A stretch of DNA of 54,966 nt, taken from contig JBJEIY010000011.1 of assembly GCA_051877515.1 (NCBI GenBank), positions 1 through 54,966 of the forward strand, read 5' to 3'. Position 1 is the stretch's first letter. Each line of letters begins with the position of its first letter. Source of the stretch: XBB1006 sp051877515 (lineage in GTDB: Bacteria > Bacillota > Clostridia > Lachnospirales > Lachnospiraceae). Both the position numbers and the translations under genes were made by a program. Positions 25,518 to 34,658 of the stretch are shown one piece after another. Below the pieces are notes generated by a model. That model was not told where the DNA came from and ran no database searches. It was given only the letters and a program-made list of their open reading frames with translations.

Positions 25518-27104
25518 TTGAAAAAGAAAATATGGAAGCTGGGGATCGGGCTTACGATTCTTCTATGCAGTTTTCAGTTTCTGATGGGTGCAGGAGGAGT
25601 GAAAGGAACGGAGCGCTTTACCATTGAAAGCCGGGCGTCGTTGCCATCACCTGTAAAAAAGCGTTCTATCAAAAAATGGTATTACTATTACAATGTCAAG
25701 AGGAAACGCTATGAGAAAAACACCGACGAGACAGAGCTCTGTTTTGCGCTGGGCGGTTTTACTACCGATATTTCCTGCGGCCCCCGGGAAGGCTATGTGT
25801 TGAAAAAAATGTATGTAAACGGAGAGAGTGTGCCCATCGATACCACGCAGTATTATGTAACCGGTAATCTGGAAGTGGAGTTTTACTTTGACAGGTTGCC
25901 ATCCTGTAACCAGGTATATCGTTATTACACCTATAATCCGAAAAAAAGTACATATCAATTGGAGAGAAGCATAAGGGACAGTATGCCGGGAGGAATATAC
26001 TATACAACCCGTATTTCCTTTGATGAACAGAAATATCATATTCAGAAAATCATGTTTAATGGATCGGAAAAGCCGGAGGTGGGTGATTTTACCTATCTGA
26101 CCACAGGTGATAACGAGATCGATGTGTATTTATATCCCAACCGGACGATCCTGGAATTCTACGATGATACAGGAAAAAGGGCAGGCACGCAAACGGTATT
26201 GTATGGAGAGAAAACCAAGCTTATGGCAAATCCCCTGAAAAAGCCCTATTATCAATTCGTGGGGTGGAAGGGAACCATTCTGGGAGAAACCCGTATGTTT
26301 CAAGATCAGGAGGAGTTTGAAACACCTTATACCGAAGATCTGACGATTCTAAAACTGGTGGCAGAATGGAAACCTATGGAATACCGGATTACGCTTCGTT
26401 ATCATTCTGATACCGGTCCATCGGACACAACTTATGTTGCAGGTCCTTATGAATGGGAGGATTCTTTCTGTATTTGGCAGCAGAGCAGTTTTCCGAAAGC
26501 AGTGGAAGATGCGGTGCTTTTAGGCTGGACCATGCAGCCGGACCAGAAAGAGGTCCGGTATCAGACAGGGCAGTCATTAAGTACCAGAACCCTGTTTTAT
26601 GAGGCCCGGGAGCAAAGTGTGGCAGATCCCGAAAAGACAGAGCAGGTGATTGACCTGTATCCGTTATGGGACAGGGCACCGGTGCTTAAGATCTCCCATG
26701 TTTATATTTCTTCTAAGGATGCCAGAGACGGCAAGATCACAAAACAATATCTTTATCAGCAGCTAAAGGCGGTGGATCCGGAAGAGGGAGAACTGGCTTT
26801 GCTGACACAGGAAGACTCCGGTGCGGCAGGAATCAGTTTTCCTGATTATCGGGGAAGCCTTTTTCTGGAAGGACAGACCGGTGATGTTAAGATTACGGTA
26901 AAAGCAAGAGATTCCGGAGGGAATGAAGTCATGGAACAAATGGTATGTTCCATTGTAGACAGTAACGGTTCTTATCTGGGAAAAATGAAAAGAGTACGGT
27001 TTATTTCAAAAGAATATCTTGACACACTGGATGAGGATTCTGTCTGGAGAACAAATAGGCAGTATGTCAAATTACTGGAGGAGGTATTAGAAAAAGCGAG
27101 TTGA
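25518..27104 (+). CDS. Secreted protein with InlB-like repeats
   Basis: A 528-residue protein starting at TTG, 7 bases after GAGGGGG and 4 bases after the previous stop. A signal peptide covers about 1-25. The middle has repeated beta modules. One contains the typical Listeria-Bacteroides (InlB B-repeat) pieces: EFYDDTGK, then FVGWKG and LVAEWKP. A further beta domain (VKITVKARDSGGN) follows. There is no LPxTG or membrane anchor at the end. As the last gene of the pilus-like operon it is a candidate tip, adhesin or secreted substrate (inference). Confidence 0.7.
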   Translation: MKKKIWKLGIGLTILLCSFQFLMGAGGVKGTERFTIESRASLPSPVKKRSIKKWYYYYNVKRKRYEKNTDETELCFALGGFTTDISCGPREGYVLKKMYVNGESVPIDTTQYYVTGNLEVEFYFDRLPSCNQVYRYYTYNPKKSTYQLERSIRDSMPGGIYYTTRISFDEQKYHIQKIMFNGSEKPEVGDFTYLTTGDNEIDVYLYPNRTILEFYDDTGKRAGTQTVLYGEKTKLMANPLKKPYYQFVGWKGTILGETRMFQDQEEFETPYTEDLTILKLVAEWKPMEYRITLRYHSDTGPSDTTYVAGPYEWEDSFCIWQQSSFPKAVEDAVLLGWTMQPDQKEVRYQTGQSLSTRTLFYEAREQSVADPEKTEQVIDLYPLWDRAPVLKISHVYISSKDARDGKITKQYLYQQLKAVDPEEGELALLTQEDSGAAGISFPDYRGSLFLEGQTGDVKITVKARDSGGNEVMEQMVCSIVDSNGSYLGKMKRVRFISKEYLDTLDEDSVWRTNRQYVKLLEEVLEKAS

Positions 27105-27126
27105 AAACAACTCGCTTTTGTTTTTG
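27092..27126 (+). terminator. Terminator of the pilus-like operon
   Basis: AAAAGCGAGTTG (27092-27103), loop AAAA, CAACTCGCTTTT, then TTTTT. The left arm includes most of the stop codon of the last gene. Confidence 0.85.
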
Positions 27127-27154
27127 CAGGTTTTTCCAAATCGGATCGGGATCT

Positions 27155-28435
27155 TTAGGATTCTTCTGTGCACTCCCGGTCAGTCTCTAAGACCGGGCGG
27201 ATCAGAAGTTTGTCAATCCGGTTTTTATCCATTTCCAGAACCCTGTAGTAAATACCATACTCATCGGTCACCTCATCTCCTTCGGCAGGCAGCTGATCCA
27301 GCAGACCAAATACATAACCTGCAATAGAATCATAATCTTCCGATTGGATGGGGAGGGATAATTCTTCTGCCACATCATCCAGATTGGTAACACCCAGAAC
27401 CCGGAATTCTCCGTTATCCAGAGGAATAATGAATTCTTCCTCCTGGTCATATTCATCGTGGATCTCTCCCACGATTTCTTCCAGCAGATCTTCCAGAGTG
27501 ACCAGACCTGCGGTATCTCCATATTCATCCAGCACGATGGCCATGGCAATCGACTCATCACGCATTTTTATAAACAATTCTGCGGTGTTTTTGTGTTCAT
27601 ATGTATAGAACGGTTCCCGCATAATGTCACGGATGTGAAATTGTGTTTTGTCTTCAATAAGGAGCAGATCCTTCATGTTTACGATTCCCACAACGTTATC
27701 CGGTGTGTTATCGTATACCGGGATGCGGGTCAGCTTATCTTCTTTATAGGTTTCCAATAACTGATCATAGGTACTGTTGATCTCCACCATGGTCATATCG
27801 ATCCGGGGGACCATGATCTCTTTGGCCTGTGAATCGTGGAAGTCAAAGATGTTATTGATAACCTCATGAGAATCGGACTCCAATGCACCGCTTTCGTGGC
27901 TGACATTAATGATGGTGCGCAGCTCACTTTCTGTCAATGCATTGGATGAAGCAGTGGCATCAACATGTAGCAGGCGCAGGAAACAAAGTGCCAACTGATT
28001 AATAAGAAAAATAACCGGGGTCAGCAGCTTCATCAGTACATAAACAATCCCTGCGTAGGAGAGGGAAAGTTCTTCCGCTTTCAGGGTGGCTACGGTTTTC
28101 GGGGAAATTTCGCCGAAGATCAAAACCAGAAGGGTTAACAGACCGGTTGCAATACCGGCACCCATACTTCCAAAAAAGGAAATAGCCAAAGCAGTAGCCA
28201 GGGAAGAAGCAGAAATGTTTACCAGGTTGTTGCCGATCAAAATGGCACTAAGCATCTGGCTTTTATTCTCTGTAACCTGGATTACCCGTGCGGCACGCCG
28301 GTCTCCTTCTTCTGCCTTTGTCTGAATGCGTAACAGATTAACAGTGGTAAGCGCGGTTTCCGCAGAAGAGAAAAAAGCGGAAAGACAAAGCAACAGAACC
28401 AGACAAACCAGCTGTATGGCGACATAGGGGTCCAT
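27155..28435 (-). CDS. CNNM/CorC-type (HlyC) membrane protein with CBS domains
   Basis: A 426-residue protein of the DUF21-CBS-CorC_HlyC family. Order: four-helix DUF21 membrane domain (with SAFFSSAETALT), a CBS pair (EIMVPRIDMTMVEI ... VVLDEYGDTAGLVTLEDLLEEIVGEI), and a C-terminal FAD-fold-like CorC domain (RVLGVTNLDDVAEEL). Relatives are linked to magnesium or cobalt export and are often mis-called hemolysins. AAAGGAG lies 8 bases before the ATG at 28435. The longer open frame crosses into the mutY region and is not real. Confidence 0.9.
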   Translation of the reverse strand: MDPYVAIQLVCLVLLLCLSAFFSSAETALTTVNLLRIQTKAEEGDRRAARVIQVTENKSQMLSAILIGNNLVNISASSLATALAISFFGSMGAGIATGLLTLLVLIFGEISPKTVATLKAEELSLSYAGIVYVLMKLLTPVIFLINQLALCFLRLLHVDATASSNALTESELRTIINVSHESGALESDSHEVINNIFDFHDSQAKEIMVPRIDMTMVEINSTYDQLLETYKEDKLTRIPVYDNTPDNVVGIVNMKDLLLIEDKTQFHIRDIMREPFYTYEHKNTAELFIKMRDESIAMAIVLDEYGDTAGLVTLEDLLEEIVGEIHDEYDQEEEFIIPLDNGEFRVLGVTNLDDVAEELSLPIQSEDYDSIAGYVFGLLDQLPAEGDEVTDEYGIYYRVLEMDKNRIDKLLIRPVLETDRECTEES

Positions 28436-28587
28436 ATTGTTCACTCCTTTAGAAAAAGTATTATTCGATATTCGAATTGCGGCTATTGTACCACAACTTT
28501 CTTTTTTTGTATATAGGATGGACTTGAAGTTTTTTCGGGCTTTTTCTATAATGAGTGGGAAATGCTTGAGAAAACCGGGAGGAAACC

Positions 28588-29682
28588 ATGTTACAGGATT
28601 ACCCATTGGAGCCCATTGTGGAGCCGGTACTGACCTGGTATGCGGAGTGCAAACGGGATCTGCCATGGAGAAAAAACAGAGATGCCTATTCTATCTGGGT
28701 GTCAGAGATTATGCTTCAACAGACCAGGGTGGAGGCTGTGATCGGCTATTATCTGCGTTTTATGAAGGAATTGCCGGATGTCTATGCCCTGGCAGAGTGT
28801 CCGGAAGAAAAACTTCTGAAACTGTGGGAGGGCTTAGGATACTATAACCGGGTCCGGAACATGCAGGAGGCGGCAAGAACGGTGTGCAGTGAGTATCATG
28901 GGAAACTGCCCCGGACCAGCCGGGAATTATTAGGATTAAAAGGGATCGGAAGCTATACGGCCAGAGCCATTGCGTCCCAGGCATATGAAGAACCGGTGGC
29001 AGCAGTGGATGGAAATGTGCTGCGTGTGGTAACCAGATTGACCCGGGATGATACGGATATTATGAAAACAGGATTCCGGACACAGGTGGAAGGGGTTCTG
29101 GACGGCCTTCTGGAAGGGATTCCTGCCGGAGAGTTTAATCAGGCCATGATGGAACTGGGGGCCATAGTCTGTGTGCCCAATGGAGAACCGCATTGCGAAA
29201 AATGTCCGGTGCAGAACCGGTGTGAGGGGCGCAGAGTCGGGGATGAAATGGCGTTTCCGGTAAAAAAGGCCGCAGCACCGCGCAAGATTGAAAAGCGTAC
29301 CATATTTCTGGTTCGCAGGGGAAATGGTGTCTGGATCCAAAAACGGAAAAACAGTGGTCTGCTGGCAGGTCTGTATGAATATCCGGGGGAGACAGGGTGG
29401 TTAACGGCCAAAGAGGCTTTGGATTTTGTGAAAAAACAGGGCTTTGTGCCACTCCGGATTAAGGAGACAGGAGAGGCAAAACACATTTTTTCCCATGTGG
29501 AATGGCATATGAAGGGGTATGAGATACGGCTGGATGAAACACAGCCGCCAAAGGAAGAGGTGCTTTTTGCTACGAAAGAAGAAATGGAGGGCATCTATCC
29601 GATCCCGTCCGCTTTTGAATTCTTTAAGAGCAGGTTATCCTTAAAAACGGATGGTGAACAGAAAGAAAGTGTGTTAAAATAG
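28588..29682 (+). CDS. mutY: A/G-specific adenine DNA glycosylase
   Basis: A 364-residue base-excision repair enzyme that removes A opposite 8-oxoG. Visible are WVSEIMLQQTRVE with the catalytic Glu, the helix-hairpin-helix LKGIGSYTARAIA with the following catalytic Asp in VAAVDGNV, the [4Fe-4S] ligands spaced C-x6-C-x2-C-x5-C (from VCVPNG to NRC), and a C-terminal NUDIX-like 8-oxoG recognition domain from about residue 235. GGGAGG precedes the ATG. Confidence 0.95.
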   Translation: MLQDYPLEPIVEPVLTWYAECKRDLPWRKNRDAYSIWVSEIMLQQTRVEAVIGYYLRFMKELPDVYALAECPEEKLLKLWEGLGYYNRVRNMQEAARTVCSEYHGKLPRTSRELLGLKGIGSYTARAIASQAYEEPVAAVDGNVLRVVTRLTRDDTDIMKTGFRTQVEGVLDGLLEGIPAGEFNQAMMELGAIVCVPNGEPHCEKCPVQNRCEGRRVGDEMAFPVKKAAAPRKIEKRTIFLVRRGNGVWIQKRKNSGLLAGLYEYPGETGWLTAKEALDFVKKQGFVPLRIKETGEAKHIFSHVEWHMKGYEIRLDETQPPKEEVLFATKEEMEGIYPIPSAFEFFKSRLSLKTDGEQKESVLK

Positions 29683-29703
29683 AGAACAGACGGAGGAGAG
29701 ATT

Positions 29704-30864
29704 ATGTATGACAGTATTGTGATCGGCGCAGGTATCGCCGGAGCCGTGGCAGCCAGAAAACTGGCAGAGGAGGGGGACCGGAGGGTTCTGGTACTGGAAC
29801 GCAGGGATCATGTGGCAGGAAACTGCTATGATACCGAAGATTCTCATGGGATCCTGATCCATGTATACGGGCCTCATATTTTTCATACAAATGATGAAGG
29901 GGTATTTCAATATTTCAGCAGATTTACGGATTGGCACTTTTTCCCCCATCAGGTAGTTGCACAGGTGGGAGAGAAGCAGATCCCGGTACCGTTTAATCTC
30001 AATACGCTCCATATGGTGTATGATGAGGCAACTGCTGACAGGCTGGAAAAAAAGCTGATGGAAGCTTACGGGGAAAACAGCCGTGTGCCGATTATGAAGT
30101 TAAGAGAAAGTCAGGATAAAGATATCCGGGGCATTGCAGATTATGTGTACGAGAATATTTTTTTGCATTATACCATGAAACAATGGGGGCAGACGCCGGA
30201 GGAAATCTCGCCGGAGGTTACGGGACGTGTGCCCATACTGATCTCCCGGGATAACCGCTATTTTCAGGATACTTACCAGGGTGTTCCCAAAGAAGGTTTT
30301 CATGCCATGATCAGGAATATGCTGGACCACGAAAACATTACCGTGCAAACCGGAACGGATGCCCGCAAAGAGCTATTGTTTGATGCAGAGGGACAGATCC
30401 TGTATCGGTCAGAGCCCTTTACCGGAGAGGTGATCTATACCGGTGCGGTGGATGAGTTATTTGAATTAAAATTCGGAAGACTTCCGTACCGTTCTTTGGA
30501 TTTTCAGTTTGAACACTATGACAAACAGGATTATCAGGGGCATGCGGTAGTGAATTACACTGTTAGTGAGGACTATACCAGGATTACGGAGTTTAAGCAC
30601 TTAACCGGTCAGGAAGATACAGATGGAACTACGATTGTGAAGGAGTATCCTTTTGCCTATACCGGAGAGGAAGGTCAGATTCCCTATTATGCTATTTTAA
30701 ACCCGGAAAATCAGGCACTATACGAAAAATATGCCCGGGAGGCAAAGCGCTACAAGAATCTTCATCTGTTAGGAAGGCTGGCTGAGTACAAATACTATAA
30801 TGTAGATGCCATGGCCCGTAAAGCATTGGATCTTGCAGAACAGCTTAGAGGAGGACAGGAATGA
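29704..30864 (+). CDS. glf: UDP-galactopyranose mutase
   Basis: A 386-residue flavoenzyme converting UDP-galactopyranose to UDP-galactofuranose. The FAD fold GAGIAGAVAARKL is at the N-terminus, followed by ERRDHVAGNCYD, HVYGPHIFHT and, near the end, GRLAEYKYYNVDAMARKAL. Length is as usual. CGGAGGAGAG precedes the ATG. The downstream glycosyltransferase overlaps it by 4 bases, so the pair probably makes and transfers galactofuranose for a surface glycan. Confidence 0.95.
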   Translation: MYDSIVIGAGIAGAVAARKLAEEGDRRVLVLERRDHVAGNCYDTEDSHGILIHVYGPHIFHTNDEGVFQYFSRFTDWHFFPHQVVAQVGEKQIPVPFNLNTLHMVYDEATADRLEKKLMEAYGENSRVPIMKLRESQDKDIRGIADYVYENIFLHYTMKQWGQTPEEISPEVTGRVPILISRDNRYFQDTYQGVPKEGFHAMIRNMLDHENITVQTGTDARKELLFDAEGQILYRSEPFTGEVIYTGAVDELFELKFGRLPYRSLDFQFEHYDKQDYQGHAVVNYTVSEDYTRITEFKHLTGQEDTDGTTIVKEYPFAYTGEEGQIPYYAILNPENQALYEKYAREAKRYKNLHLLGRLAEYKYYNVDAMARKALDLAEQLRGGQE

Positions 30865-31880
30865 AATTATTATCAATTGCCATACCATGTTATAATTCGG
30901 CGGCATATATGGAGCATTGTATTGAGACGCTTCTGCCGGGAGGAGAGGATGTGGAAATCCTCATTGTGGATGATGGCTCTACAAAGGATAATACGGCGCA
31001 GATTGCCGATGATTATGCGGCAAAATATCCTACCATCGTTAAGGCCATCCATCAGGAAAACGGCGGTCACGGAGAAGCTGTAAATACCGGCATCGCCAAT
31101 GCAACGGGATTGTATTTTAAGGTGGTGGATTCCGATGACTGGGTTGATGAGGAAAGCTATCAAAAGGTATTGGAAACCCTGCGCAGGCTGGCAGGAGGAG
31201 AAAAGTCCCTGGATATGCTTCTGTGTAACTATGTCTATGAAAAAGAAGGCCAGAAGCATAAGAAGGTTATGAAATATGATTCCGTGTTACCGGTCAACAG
31301 AATGTTTGGCTGGGAAGAAGCGGGAAAATTCCACAAGGGACAGTACATACTTATGCATTCCGTGATTTACCGTACCCAGCTTTTGCGGGATTGCGGGTTA
31401 AAACTGCCCAAGCATACTTTTTATGTGGATAATCTGTTTGTGTATGTGCCGCTTCCGTATGTTAAGAACATGTATTATCTGAATGTGGATTTTTACCGGT
31501 ATTTCATCGGACGGGATGATCAGTCCGTGAACGAAAAGGTCATGATTTCCAGAATCGACCAGCAGATCCGGGTCAATAAACTGATGGTGGAAGCTGTTGA
31601 TGTATGGAAGATTACCAACAAGAATCTCCGCAGATATCTTATCAATTATCTGGAGATCATTACGGTGATCTCCACGGTAATGCTGATCCGTTCCGGAACA
31701 AAAGAGAACCTGATCAAGAAAAAAGAGCTTTGGATGTTTTTGAAAAACTATGACTTGAAACTGTTCCATAAGCTCAGAAACGGAATCATGGGACAGACAA
31801 TGAACCTTCCGGGAAGAGGCGGAAGAAAGATTTCCATCGCAGCTTATAAATTATCCCAGAAAATTGTGGGATTTAATTAA
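30861..31880 (+). CDS. Family 2 glycosyltransferase
   Basis: A 339-residue GT-A enzyme. The N-terminus LSIAIPCYNSAAYMEHCIE, the nucleotide-binding VDDGSTKDNT, GHGEAVNTGI and the metal-binding VDSDDW are visible. There are no membrane helices. Coupled to glf by a 4-base overlap. The sugar donor could be UDP-galactofuranose from glf, but this is inference. Confidence 0.9.
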   Translation: MKLLSIAIPCYNSAAYMEHCIETLLPGGEDVEILIVDDGSTKDNTAQIADDYAAKYPTIVKAIHQENGGHGEAVNTGIANATGLYFKVVDSDDWVDEESYQKVLETLRRLAGGEKSLDMLLCNYVYEKEGQKHKKVMKYDSVLPVNRMFGWEEAGKFHKGQYILMHSVIYRTQLLRDCGLKLPKHTFYVDNLFVYVPLPYVKNMYYLNVDFYRYFIGRDDQSVNEKVMISRIDQQIRVNKLMVEAVDVWKITNKNLRRYLINYLEIITVISTVMLIRSGTKENLIKKKELWMFLKNYDLKLFHKLRNGIMGQTMNLPGRGGRKISIAAYKLSQKIVGFN

Positions 31881-31930
31881 TCTTGTGACATATACTTAGA
31901 TAAAGACAGTGTGACAAGGTTGTAAACAGT

Positions 31931-32317
31931 ATGGCAAAGGAAAGAAAAAAGAAGGATCTAAGATCTTTTGGGGGTTTCTTGCGGGCACTCCTGGCCTCGT
32001 ATCTGGTCAGCACACTGGTTTTGCTGATCCTTGCCTTTATCCTGTACAAGTGGGGACTAAGTGAGAATATCATGATGGCAGGAACGATCATTACCTATGT
32101 TCTTTCCGGATTTGTGGGGGGAGTCTTCCTTGGAAAAAGCGGACGGAACCGTGCTTTTTTGTGGGGACTTCTGCTGGGAACGGTGTATTATATGCTGTTG
32201 TTACTGGCGGCATTGCTCCTTCCCGTGAAAGAGACCAACTCCGGTATCACAACCCTGATCAATCTTGGTATCTGTATGCTGGCAGGAATGACCGGGGCTA
32301 TGGTGGTCAAAAAATAA
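31931..32317 (+). CDS. TIGR04086-family membrane protein
   Basis: A 128-residue protein with four hydrophobic helices and a basic N-terminus (MAKERKKKDLR), matching the TIGR04086 family of clostridial four-helix proteins that commonly lies near secretion genes such as yajC and secDF, as here. Function is unknown. The ribosome binding site is weak. Confidence 0.8.
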   Translation: MAKERKKKDLRSFGGFLRALLASYLVSTLVLLILAFILYKWGLSENIMMAGTIITYVLSGFVGGVFLGKSGRNRAFLWGLLLGTVYYMLLLLAALLLPVKETNSGITTLINLGICMLAGMTGAMVVKK

Positions 32318-32325
32318 AAAAACTC

Positions 32326-32354
32326 TTCCAAATTGATAGGGCATGTGCTATAAT
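32326..32354 (+). promoter_or_regulatory. secDF-serS promoter
   Basis: The -10 TATAAT (32349-32354) has the extension TGTGC; a weak -35 TTCCAA sits at 32326-32331, 17 bases away. A hairpin (GACCGC ... GCGGTC, about 32375-32399) follows in the leader. Confidence 0.6.
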
Positions 32355-32472
32355 ATCTGAGGTTGTACCTTATTGACCGCTCGCTTAACGCGGGCGGTCT
32401 TACGTTGCTTTATCTAGAAAGTAAGAAAAAGAAAAATAAGGTCGAAAGAAAATAATTAAGTGAGGTAGAAAG

Positions 32473-34641
32473 ATGAAAAAGAGTAAAGGCGCCCTGATTC
32501 TTATCCTGGCAGTTCTGGTGCTGGGATTGACCTCCTTTTTCGGAGTAAGAATCATAAGGGGAACAACAGGTGAAGAAACCTGCAGTGGGGATGCCATTGG
32601 TCTCGGACTTGATCTGGCTGGCGGTGTCAGCATTACTTATCAGGTAGAGGGAGAGACACCAACCACTGAGCAGTTAAACGACACAATTTACAAATTGCAG
32701 CAACGTGTTCAGACAGCTTCCGACGGAAGTATCACAGAAGCGCAGGTATACGCAGAGGGTGATGACCGTATCAGCGTAGATATCCCGGGTGGAAGTTCTG
32801 ATATGTTTGCAGAGCTGGAAGAGCCCGGTGTACTGGAATTCCGCGATGCAAACGGACAGGTTCAGTTCTCCGGTGAGGATATCAAGGCTGCAGAGGCAGT
32901 AACACAAACAGACAGCAATACACAGGCCAAAGAAAATGTTGTGGAACTGACCTTTACAGATGAAGCTGCGAACCGTTTCTATGAGTATACAGCAGCACAT
33001 ACCGGTGAAGTACTGGCTATCTACTACAATAATGAATTATTAAGTGATCCAACCATTCAATCTGCCATTTCTGGTGGTGTGGCAACCATTAGTGGTTCCT
33101 ATACCAAAGAGGAGACAGAGCGTCTGGCATCCTTCATCCGTATCGGTACACTGGATCTGACATTATCACAGTTACGTGCCCAGGAAGTCAGCGCAACATT
33201 AGGAGAAACAGCGCTTTCCACCAGTATTAAGGCAGCAGGAATCGGACTTCTGCTCGTAATGCTGTTCATGATCGCGTTCTATCTGCTTCCGGGATTTGCA
33301 TCAGCGATTGGACTGGCTATCTACACAGGACTGATGATGATCGCACTCCGGTTATTCGGTATTACATTGACCTTACCGGGTATTGCAGGTATCATTCTTT
33401 CCATGGGTATGGCTGTAGATGCCAACGTCGTAGTTTTTGCCCGTATCAGGGAAGAACTGGGAAGCGGAAAAACAGTGGCTTCTTCCATGAAGATCGGATA
33501 TAAGAAAGCATTGTCCGCCATCGTGGATGGTAATGTTACCACCCTGATCGCAGCAATCGTACTTGGTATCTTAGGATCCGGTACTGTAAAAGGATTTGCA
33601 TATACATTTGGAATCGGTATTGTGATCTCCATGTTCACTGCTTTGGTTGTAACGAAGCTGATCATGCAGGGATTATATGCGGTAGGTCTTCAGGATCCGA
33701 AGTATTATGGTTCTGCAAAAGAACGTAAGGTTATTGATTTTGTAGGCAGAAAGAACATCTTTATCTGTGTTGCGGTTGTGATCATCTTTATCGGACTTGG
33801 TGTGATGTCATTCAACGCCGGCAATGGTAAGGGTGCATTGAATTACAGCCTTGACTTTGTAGGTGGTACATCCACAACAGCAGAGTTTGACAGGGATTAT
33901 ACCGTTGAGGAAATTGAATCTACCATCGTTCCGGTGGTTACCGATGCTGTTTCCAATACAACTGTACAGACCCAGAAGGTATCTGACAGTAATCAGATCG
34001 TGATCAAGACAAGAGTATTGTCCGACGAGGAACGTCAGACATTGAATGATGCATTGATCAACAACTTAAATGTTGACAGAGATTCCATAACCTTTGAAAG
34101 TATCAGTGCAACCGTAAGTAACGAAATGAGACAGGATGCCATGGTAGCCGTGATCATTGCATTGATCCTGATGCTGATCTATATCTGGTTCCGGTTTAAG
34201 GACTTCCGTTTCTCAGCCAGTGCGGTTATTGCATTAATGCACGATGTATTGGTAGTACTTACCTGTTATGCCCTGGTAAGAATTTCTGTTGGTAATACCT
34301 TTATCGCAGTTATGCTTACCATCGTAGGTTACTCCATCAACGCTACTATTGTCATCTTTGACCGTATCCGTGAAAACCTGAATGGTAGTGTGACGAGAGA
34401 TCCGGACAGACTGAAAGAAATTGTGAACAGAAGTGTTACCCAGACATTGTCCAGAAGTATCAATACTTCCATTACAACCTTTGTTATGGTGGCATTCCTT
34501 TACTTCATGGGCGTAACCTCCATTCGCGAATTTGCATTACCGTTGATGGTAGGTATTATTGCCGGAGCATATTCCTCTGTATGTCTGACAGGATCCATCT
34601 GGTACATGATGAAGACCAAAAAGCGCATCAAGCTTGTATAA
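32473..34641 (+). CDS. secDF: Fused protein translocase subunit SecDF
   Basis: A 722-residue fusion of SecD and SecF, the proton-driven membrane proteins that help SecYEG pull exported proteins out. The SecD part has the N-terminal helix, LGLDLAGGVSITYQ and a six-helix block with GMAVDANVVVFARIREEL. The SecF part starts after about 415, with LDFVGGTSTTAEF and IVIFDRIRENL. Single-chain SecDF is common in Firmicutes. It is followed by serS after 17 bases. Confidence 0.95.
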   Translation: MKKSKGALILILAVLVLGLTSFFGVRIIRGTTGEETCSGDAIGLGLDLAGGVSITYQVEGETPTTEQLNDTIYKLQQRVQTASDGSITEAQVYAEGDDRISVDIPGGSSDMFAELEEPGVLEFRDANGQVQFSGEDIKAAEAVTQTDSNTQAKENVVELTFTDEAANRFYEYTAAHTGEVLAIYYNNELLSDPTIQSAISGGVATISGSYTKEETERLASFIRIGTLDLTLSQLRAQEVSATLGETALSTSIKAAGIGLLLVMLFMIAFYLLPGFASAIGLAIYTGLMMIALRLFGITLTLPGIAGIILSMGMAVDANVVVFARIREELGSGKTVASSMKIGYKKALSAIVDGNVTTLIAAIVLGILGSGTVKGFAYTFGIGIVISMFTALVVTKLIMQGLYAVGLQDPKYYGSAKERKVIDFVGRKNIFICVAVVIIFIGLGVMSFNAGNGKGALNYSLDFVGGTSTTAEFDRDYTVEEIESTIVPVVTDAVSNTTVQTQKVSDSNQIVIKTRVLSDEERQTLNDALINNLNVDRDSITFESISATVSNEMRQDAMVAVIIALILMLIYIWFRFKDFRFSASAVIALMHDVLVVLTCYALVRISVGNTFIAVMLTIVGYSINATIVIFDRIRENLNGSVTRDPDRLKEIVNRSVTQTLSRSINTSITTFVMVAFLYFMGVTSIREFALPLMVGIIAGAYSSVCLTGSIWYMMKTKKRIKLV

Positions 34642-34658
34642 TAAGGGGATAGAAACCT

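Noticed and set aside
28436..28666. Upstream extension of the CNNM/CorC gene on the minus strand
   Set aside because: It overlaps the mutY start and has no ribosome binding site, while the ATG at 28435 has a good one.
32318..32472. SCIFF peptide gene expected near TIGR04086 and secDF in Clostridia
   Set aside because: No short Cys-rich frame is present between the two genes.
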